This document shows positions 58,459-64,000 of a DNA stretch of 64,000 nucleotides, one piece after another. This DNA comes from Hoeflea_A sp039025395 (GTDB lineage Bacteria; Pseudomonadota; Alphaproteobacteria; Rhizobiales; Rhizobiaceae), in the NCBI GenBank assembly GCA_039025395.1, contig JBCCOK010000009.1, forward strand, positions 1 through 64,000, in the 5' to 3' direction. The notes below the pieces were generated by a model. The model was not told the origin of the DNA and searched no databases. It saw only the letters and a list, made by a program, of their open reading frames with translations. Positions within the stretch are counted from its first letter, which is position 1; the number at the start of each line of letters is the position of its first letter. The position numbers and the translations under genes are program-made.

Positions 58459-60942
58459 CTATTCCGGCAGGCCCAATTCAACAAAACGCTCAACGACGTA
58501 GGCGCGCACAAGCGGTTTCAGGCCGGTCAGCATTGTTGACATCTTCGACGCTGTAAAACCGGGCCGCCTGAGCAAGATCTGCTTCACGGCCTCCTGCGCT
58601 TCCGCGATACGGTCGTCGCGGCTGAGAGCCAGTGCCAAAATCATGTTGCCAACGATCTGGCCGTGGCCGGCATCGGTTGCCTGGCGGGCCAGGGCTTCAG
58701 CCTTCTGCACCTGTCCCAGAAGCAGCAATGCGCTCGCCTTGACGACCAGTTTGAACGCCAGCCCCTGGTCGAAGGGGTCTATTGTCAACGAGATATCGAT
58801 CGGCGGGACCGCCTCCGCGGGCCTACCAGCCCATGCAAGCGCCATTCCAAGGCTCCAATAGGCACCGCTGCAATAGGGATTGAGCGAAATCGAGGTTTCT
58901 GCTTCCTGTATCGCGATTGCGGTACGGCCGGCGAATAGATATGCGCGTGACAATGATTCATGTGCGAAGCTGCTGTCAGGGTCCAGCGTCACCGCGTCAC
59001 GCGCATGCTTTACCGACAGTGCATAGAGATCGGTCTCCGAGTCGCCCCATTCAAAAAAATTCGAGCGCAGGGCGATCTGCGCCAGAAGTGCATGTGGATA
59101 GGAAAAATTAGGGATCTTCCGGATTGCCTCCTCGCACAACGCAATTGCAGCGGCATCATCTTCTTCGCTGTACTGGAAAAAATGCCAGCGTGCCCGCATG
59201 AACATATCCCAACCATCCAGCTCGTCGCTGGCCTTGCGCATGGCACGCGCGCGCTCGCTCACGGCAATCTGGGTGTCGACGCGGGATGCAACTGAAAATG
59301 AAATCTTGTCTTCGACAGCTATCACCTTGTCCGTTTCGGTATTTAGCCTATACCGGTCCGACCAGACTTCTTCTCCGGACGCAGTCTGGACCAGTCTCAT
59401 GGTGATTTGGCTTTCCTTGTCGCGTTCCCGAGCCGATCCAAACAAGACATAATGGGCATTCAGGTCTTTGCCCGCTTTCTGCGGATCGCTGTCCTTGTTG
59501 CGGTAGGCGGACGTGGACGGGCCGCCGATCGTGGAGATCCAGTCAATCCGCGAGAGTTCGGTCACTAGCCGGTCACGCAGACTTTCCGGATCATAGCCGG
59601 TGTCGCCCGCGCCCGAGAGCGGCAGTACAGCGAGAGACCGCTTTGGCGGGCGCGGCAGATTGCCACTCAGTTGGTCAGAATTGTCTGCACCTGCAAGCCT
59701 ATCGCCGGAAGCGGTCACAGCGCCGTTGCGGGCAAGTTCATCAAGCCCGAACTCGGGACCGTGTTTCGGCCAGTCGAATTCGTGCAATGCCAGATAATCC
59801 TTCAGATTATTGGCGGCGTATAGGAACGCCATAGCACGCTTTACATCCTCGCGACGCTGATGGGTTATCGCAAGCCCTGCCCCCAGACGGGCAAGGAGAT
59901 ACTGGCTGTCAAGAAAAGACAGCCGGTTGGGTTCGTGCTTGTCGATCCACTTTGTCGGCTGCTCCCGAAAGTCGAGCACCAATTGAAGAATTCCGATGTC
60001 GCCGCCCGTCAGACCGGCATCGTTACGCCCCGTCCGGTTTCGCCGCAGATTGCGCAACAGCGTTGTCCAATTTGCTGGCTTGATTATGTCGCGTGAGGTC
60101 AGCAGATAATCGAGCTCGAAAATCGCATGATCGTAGAGCAAAAAGCCGTCATCGCGATAAAAATCCAGGTCAATCAGAAAATAGTTCGGATTGCCCTCGA
60201 ATTGTTTGGTAACAAGGACATTCTTGCCGTGAAGGTCGCCATGCTGGTTGCCGCGTACAGCGCGAAGCCGCGCGGTTGTAGGCAACGTAATGTTTCGCTT
60301 CGCGAACGCCAGCGGGTTGGGGTACCAGTTGCCATCATAGGTGAATGTCGGCGTCTCCGGCGGCAATTTGCATTTGGTTTCCAGAAATGCGTGGATACGC
60401 CCGCCACGGTCAGCATCGATGCGATAATCAAGCCAGCTATCGATCAGATCCTGCGGCATCCGCATTTCCGGATCGAGGCTGTATTTCGCGTTCCACTGTT
60501 CAAGCAGATCTTCCGACAGGCGGACTGCCGTTTCAAGTTGCGGTCCGTAAGAACATGCCGACCAAGCCGCGGCATATTCGAGACCGCGCGCCGCGATGGT
60601 CGTCAGTGCGGCGACTTCGTTATCCTGCTGTACTGCACAGACCAGCTTGGGCAGATATTGGGCGGCATACTCCGGCGCCATCTCAATGGCATGTTGATGG
60701 CGCTCATACTCCATATCTTCGTTGACCTTTGCTCCGACCGCCCGATCGAGCTTTAGAATAGCCTGGCCGGTGAACAGGTCGCTCGTCACGTCGGCAACAA
60801 GAACACAGGCGCCCGATTTGCCTTCGCTGATGGCACGATGGATGTAAATATGGCTGTCTTTTCCAAGCTCAGCCAACAGCCGCTCCTCCAGCTCAGCGTA
60901 TTCCTGCGGCCATGGAATTGTTGTCTTGTTTTCTACTTCCAT
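58459..60942 (-). CDS. Kinase-like / TolB-like / TPR protein
   Basis: An 827-residue protein with no signal or membrane segment. Residues 1-420: a protein-kinase/aminoglycoside-phosphotransferase-like domain. A possible catalytic loop is QHGDLHGKNVLV near residue 234, and YFLIDLDFYRDDGF near 255 could be the metal-binding Asp motif. Residues about 430-560: TolB-like domain of the type found after adenylate-cyclase domains (SLAVLPLSGAGDTGYDPESL, AHYVLFGSARERD, VWSDRYRLNTETDK). Residues 600-827: TPR repeats (AEALARQATDAGHGQI, AQEAVKQILLRRPG). It is divergent from a second TolB-TPR protein, 170-200 bases away. The kinase-like domain is unusual in front of this module; the whole may be a signal sensor or scaffold. 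Confidence 0.75.
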   Translation of the reverse strand: MEVENKTTIPWPQEYAELEERLLAELGKDSHIYIHRAISEGKSGACVLVADVTSDLFTGQAILKLDRAVGAKVNEDMEYERHQHAIEMAPEYAAQYLPKLVCAVQQDNEVAALTTIAARGLEYAAAWSACSYGPQLETAVRLSEDLLEQWNAKYSLDPEMRMPQDLIDSWLDYRIDADRGGRIHAFLETKCKLPPETPTFTYDGNWYPNPLAFAKRNITLPTTARLRAVRGNQHGDLHGKNVLVTKQFEGNPNYFLIDLDFYRDDGFLLYDHAIFELDYLLTSRDIIKPANWTTLLRNLRRNRTGRNDAGLTGGDIGILQLVLDFREQPTKWIDKHEPNRLSFLDSQYLLARLGAGLAITHQRREDVKRAMAFLYAANNLKDYLALHEFDWPKHGPEFGLDELARNGAVTASGDRLAGADNSDQLSGNLPRPPKRSLAVLPLSGAGDTGYDPESLRDRLVTELSRIDWISTIGGPSTSAYRNKDSDPQKAGKDLNAHYVLFGSARERDKESQITMRLVQTASGEEVWSDRYRLNTETDKVIAVEDKISFSVASRVDTQIAVSERARAMRKASDELDGWDMFMRARWHFFQYSEEDDAAAIALCEEAIRKIPNFSYPHALLAQIALRSNFFEWGDSETDLYALSVKHARDAVTLDPDSSFAHESLSRAYLFAGRTAIAIQEAETSISLNPYCSGAYWSLGMALAWAGRPAEAVPPIDISLTIDPFDQGLAFKLVVKASALLLLGQVQKAEALARQATDAGHGQIVGNMILALALSRDDRIAEAQEAVKQILLRRPGFTASKMSTMLTGLKPLVRAYVVERFVELGLPE

Positions 60943-61136
60943 TCGGTTTGCCGCGATTCCTTTGAAGCGGTCAGGACCGGATTTTCCGCTCCAGCTGTTG
61001 GGCTATTCATTACTGCCCCCTAAATAGACGTAATAAGTATCTCTGGGGAGAAAAAGTGGACCTTTTTTATGATTTTCAATGAACGTCAAGTTCATCCATT
61101 CACCGGATTGTGTCTTGTGGTAATTTGAATACAAGT
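60943..61136. promoter_or_regulatory. Shared divergent promoter region with inverted repeat
   Basis: About 190 bases between the two divergent TolB-TPR genes. The inverted repeat TGAAC-N5-GTTCA at 61080-61094 could bind a shared regulator. The region is relatively AT-rich. Confidence 0.4.
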
Positions 61137-63059
61137 ATGTCGGAAAGACATCGCAGCCGCAAAAGAATTCATATGAGTCGCCATCGTGCCCTTTTATCAG
61201 CAATTGTCGTTGGTTATTCACGCCTCATCCGCGTTGAACCGGCGTTAACGAAGGCTACTCTCGACGACATCAATACGGAACTCATCCGGCCGAACCTGCT
61301 CAAATATGGTGGGCGCGTGATCGAGAGGGTGGATGCACGGACCGTTATCGAGTTTGGCGACCCGCAACAGGCCGTCATCTATGCGATCGCAGTTCAGTTG
61401 GCGATGCGATCTTACAACAGCGAAATACGGGAAGACCGCCGCATCGCCTATCGAATCGGCATTGTCGTTCTAAAACCGTCGGCAACGCCGGCCGAGACCG
61501 ACGATGCCGAGCGCAACGCTTCTGCACTGTCCGAATTACGTGAGGCCGGCTGTGTAACCGTTTCGGCGGGAATATACGACGAGCTTAGCGATGAAACGGA
61601 ATTAACCTTCGCCCCTATCGAACGACCACGGATGCTGGTTGTGCCCGAGAGCTCAAGACCGTACGAGGTCAAACTCGATGCCCAGGCTGGAGCGCTGCTG
61701 GCTACCCGCGATAAACCGCGAAAGCTCAGCAAACGGTCGATGGCACTCGGTGCAGTGGCAGCCATGCTCGTCATTCTGGTCGCCGGAAGCGCAATCTATG
61801 TTACGCGGCCCGACCAGCCATCTGGCCGGGCTGTCGTGGAAACGGCACCTGCAAAGCCGTCGATTGCAGTCCTGCCCTTTGAGAACCTCTCGAACACCAC
61901 CGAAGGCGCGATGTTTTCTCACGGCATAACCGCATCGATCATCTCCGCCCTCGCGCAAGTCCCTCAGCTTTTTGTCATCTCGAGTAGCTCGGCATTTTCG
62001 TTTGCGGAACGGTTCGGCGGCACGCGTGAAATTGGTGCAGAATTCGGCGTACAATACGTTCTCGTTGGTTCAGTTCAGTCTCGAAACAACAACATTCGGG
62101 TCATTGCAGAACTTTCGGATGCACGCACCGGTCAAACACTCTGGACAGAGCGCTTCGACCGGAATCAGGACGATGTTTTCGCAGTCCAGGATGAAATCAC
62201 CTTGAATGTCCTTGTATCGCTTCAGGTTGCGCTGACGGAGGGCCGAAGGGCCATTGTCAGGGGCCTGGGCACGACAAACGTCGCCGCCTATCTGGGTCTA
62301 CTCAAGGCCGAGTCTGAATTTCGCAAGTATACGCGCGCTTCTATGGAGGAAACGCGTCGTTTGCTTGCCGAGGTTCGCGAACAGGATCCTCGCTACTATC
62401 ATGCGCTGCTGCTGGAAGCGCGGACCCATACCTATGATGCGCAATGGGGCTACAGCGACGACGCCGAAGACTCGCTGCAGACAGCCGCCGAACTGCTCCA
62501 GGAAGCGGCGCTCCTCGACGGGGACATGAGCGATGCGGACCGTGCCGAAGTGCAGATCGCTCAAGCCTATCTGGACCAGATGACCGGAGACTATAGCGGG
62601 GCACTGTCAAACGCCGACGCCGCCGCCGAAGCCAGTCCCAACAATTCGGACATATTGGCGCTTTCGGGATGGGTCAATTCTTTCAATCGCAGATACGACC
62701 GTTCGATTACATTGCTTTCAAACGCAATCGAGCTCAATCCGATCTATCCGAGTTGGTACGCCAATTTTCTGGCCCGGGACTACACATTCAAGGGCGAATA
62801 TGAAGATGCCATAAAATGGGCGCGGACCGGGGTCGGCCGTGCCGAAAACGACCGCAGGCGTGCCTGGGCACTGGCCAATCTGATCTTTGCGCTTTCTGAA
62901 GCGGGCGAAGCCGAAGAGGCCAAGAGCACGGCGGATCGCGCCCTTACGCTATGGCCCGGTATGCGTGTGTCCAATCTCGGGCGAGCCCAGCCGTTCCAAT
63001 TCGAGGAAGACTGGCAAAGGTTTGCCAGCGCGATGCGCGACAACGGAATTCCCGAATGA
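61137..63059 (+). CDS. Degenerate cyclase / TolB-like / TPR membrane protein
   Basis: A 640-residue protein. Residues about 15-185 are a class III adenylate/guanylate-cyclase-like domain (ALLSAIVVGYSRLI, GGRVIERVDARTVIEFGD, YRIGIVVL) in which the metal-binding Asp residues of functional cyclases are replaced (SAIVVGYSR instead of SADVVGYSR; VDART instead of TGDG). One membrane segment (about 200-222) is followed by the TolB-like domain (SIAVLPFENLSNT, VQYVLVGSVQSRNNN, LWTERFDRNQDD) and TPRs to the end. Start uncertain: ATG at 61137 or 61173. Proteins of this kind with active cyclase are common in rhizobia; here the domain is probably a sensor or pseudo-enzyme. Confidence 0.8.
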   Translation: MSERHRSRKRIHMSRHRALLSAIVVGYSRLIRVEPALTKATLDDINTELIRPNLLKYGGRVIERVDARTVIEFGDPQQAVIYAIAVQLAMRSYNSEIREDRRIAYRIGIVVLKPSATPAETDDAERNASALSELREAGCVTVSAGIYDELSDETELTFAPIERPRMLVVPESSRPYEVKLDAQAGALLATRDKPRKLSKRSMALGAVAAMLVILVAGSAIYVTRPDQPSGRAVVETAPAKPSIAVLPFENLSNTTEGAMFSHGITASIISALAQVPQLFVISSSSAFSFAERFGGTREIGAEFGVQYVLVGSVQSRNNNIRVIAELSDARTGQTLWTERFDRNQDDVFAVQDEITLNVLVSLQVALTEGRRAIVRGLGTTNVAAYLGLLKAESEFRKYTRASMEETRRLLAEVREQDPRYYHALLLEARTHTYDAQWGYSDDAEDSLQTAAELLQEAALLDGDMSDADRAEVQIAQAYLDQMTGDYSGALSNADAAAEASPNNSDILALSGWVNSFNRRYDRSITLLSNAIELNPIYPSWYANFLARDYTFKGEYEDAIKWARTGVGRAENDRRRAWALANLIFALSEAGEAEEAKSTADRALTLWPGMRVSNLGRAQPFQFEEDWQRFASAMRDNGIPE

Positions 63060-63151
63060 TCTCATAACGAACAAGGCTGTCCCATCAATCCAGAGCAATT
63101 GGGAGCGAATCCGGTTCCCGTTTTGCAGTTCATCGCCTACACTATTTGGGA

Positions 63152-63397
63152 ATGGAACGCGGAACGTTCAGAATCGAGAAGATCTACGTACCGGTCAAGC
63201 GCATGAAAACGCTTGATGCGTCGACCGTAGAAGAAATCGCACAGAGCATGCTGGATGTTGGCCAACGTACTCCGATCCTGATCCGACCCGATGGTGATCG
63301 GTATGTGCTCGTTGAGGGGCTGCACCGTCTCGAGGCCTGCAAGGCACTCGGCGAAGAGACCATCGAGGGAATGGTGGTGCAGACGCGGCGGCGCTGA
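63152..63397 (+). CDS. Stand-alone ParB-like nuclease-fold protein
   Basis: An 81-residue ParB N-terminal/sulfiredoxin-fold domain. The core pattern is RTPILIRPDGDRYVLVEGLHRLEACKALG, here shown by its ends RTPILIRPDGD and VLVEGLHRLEACKALG, which matches the GxxRxxA-type CTP/nucleotide-binding motif in variant form. No DNA-binding domain is fused. Start ATG at 63152. It lies 92 bases after the TolB-TPR gene. Small ParB-like proteins of this kind have roles in plasmid or phage replication, DNA modification or unknown signalling. Confidence 0.75.
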   Translation: MERGTFRIEKIYVPVKRMKTLDASTVEEIAQSMLDVGQRTPILIRPDGDRYVLVEGLHRLEACKALGEETIEGMVVQTRRR

Positions 63398-63419
63398 ACC
63401 CATGCGGAACAACGATTGA

Positions 63420-64000
63420 TCAATCGCCGTTTGCGGATCCTTTCTCATGCGCGGCAAATGCGTCGCTGAAGTCCGGATGCCAGCGCGACAGGGCGGGACG
63501 ATTATCTGTGATGTCGCCCACCGCCCATTCGATCCGTTTTCGGTCGCGCGCCGCCGATACATCATTGTCGGGACACAGAATGTAGAAATCGCCCTCGATC
63601 ATTCGGCTCAGAAAATGGTCGACCGTCTGTTCACTTGTCCAGGCTGAGTCGGGCTTTGTTGGCATGAAGCGTTGCACCATGCCGGTATAGGTGAAGCCCG
63701 GGACGAAAAGATGCGCGGATATCGGAGCCTCCGCTTCGCGCAATTCATGGGCAAGCGCTTCTGTCAGCACTTTCACGCCTGCCTTCGAGACGTTGTATCC
63801 GGGATTGCCCGGCGGTGTCGTAATCCCCTGTTTCGATCCAGTATTGACAACAACGGCCGGACGGGCGGCATCGATCATGCGCGGTAAGAAAGCATGAATA
63901 CCATTCAGTACGCCGAAAAAGTTGACTGCGATGAGGCGGTGCCAGTTTTCGATCTGATCCCAGCTGGACGTCGGCGCGGAAATGCCGGCGTTGTTCATCA
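63420..64000 (-). CDS. Short-chain dehydrogenase/reductase, 5' end cut by window
   Basis: The C-terminal 190 residues of a classical SDR; the NAD(P)-binding N-terminus lies beyond the window edge. NNAG is right at the border, followed by the substrate region, the catalytic Ser in VVVNTGSKQGI, the YxxxK pair in GYNVSKAG, and a PG-type motif in LFVPGFTYTGM. It continues past the edge, so its length is unknown. Substrate unknown. Its stop is 23 bases from the convergent ParB-like gene. Confidence 0.88.
   Translation of the reverse strand, partial: MNNAGISAPTSSWDQIENWHRLIAVNFFGVLNGIHAFLPRMIDAARPAVVVNTGSKQGITTPPGNPGYNVSKAGVKVLTEALAHELREAEAPISAHLFVPGFTYTGMVQRFMPTKPDSAWTSEQTVDHFLSRMIEGDFYILCPDNDVSAARDRKRIEWAVGDITDNRPALSRWHPDFSDAFAAHEKGSANGD

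Noticed and set aside
1..64000. tRNA, rRNA or insertion-sequence genes
   Set aside because: I scanned for tRNA-like T-loops, rRNA segments and transposase motifs by eye and found none I could support.

Overview
The window is 64 kb of a high-GC chromosome, densely packed on both strands, most likely from an alphaproteobacterium of the Hyphomicrobiales (Rhizobiales). I infer this from families concentrated in that order (DUF992, DUF1194, DUF930, several DUF1127 mini-proteins), from a Zur-type operator of the rhizobial form, from an Irr-type (ICE) box upstream of bacterioferritin, and from soeABC. A clear bciA homologue (8-vinyl reductase of bacteriochlorophyll synthesis) suggests a phototrophic or formerly phototrophic lineage. 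No rRNA, tRNA, CRISPR array or intact insertion sequence was seen.

Layout. 0-10.5 kb: an orphan branched-chain amino-acid-type binding protein; a soeABC sulfite dehydrogenase operon followed by a DMT exporter; a DUF992 protein; a KefC-type antiporter with its flavodoxin-fold partner. 10.6-24.6 kb: an exported acetolactate decarboxylase, an ankyrin protein, a DUF1194 protein, type II NADH dehydrogenase, an aminopeptidase lipoprotein, an M20 amidohydrolase, a two-gene exported unit whose second protein carries twelve 18-residue repeats, a PheC-like periplasmic protein, a Zur-box-preceded COG0523 GTPase and a DUF930 protein. 24.8-38.6 kb: small enzymes, an AT-richer insert with a solo DNA cytosine methyltransferase and gene debris, PhyH, DUF2235, a P3-type proton ATPase coupled to a PPK2 kinase, a CoA-transferase and an alpha/beta-hydrolase that lacks its nucleophile. 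38.6-50 kb: DM13 protein, DUF1127 mini-proteins, bciA, a methyltransferase, a Tat-exported hydrolase, a YghU-type GST, a second orphan binding protein, an AEC carrier, a flavodoxin and bacterioferritin. 50-64 kb: a three-gene ABC/HlyD export operon, a tandem universal stress protein, polyphosphate:AMP phosphotransferase, and two divergent large proteins that share a TolB-like plus TPR C-terminal half but have different, signalling-type N-termini, followed by a solo ParB-like protein and a truncated SDR gene.

Recurring themes are metal-responsive control (Zur/COG0523, Irr/bfr), polyphosphate energetics (two PPK2-type enzymes, one next to a proton ATPase), thiol and redox chemistry (two GSTs, KefF/KefC, flavodoxin, Ndh, SoeABC) and envelope proteins of unknown function. 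The best candidates for undescribed biology are the divergent TolB-TPR pair (58.4-63.1 kb) and the 18-residue-repeat protein with its coupled partner (18.1-20.7 kb). Function calls rest on reading motifs by eye. No database search was run.
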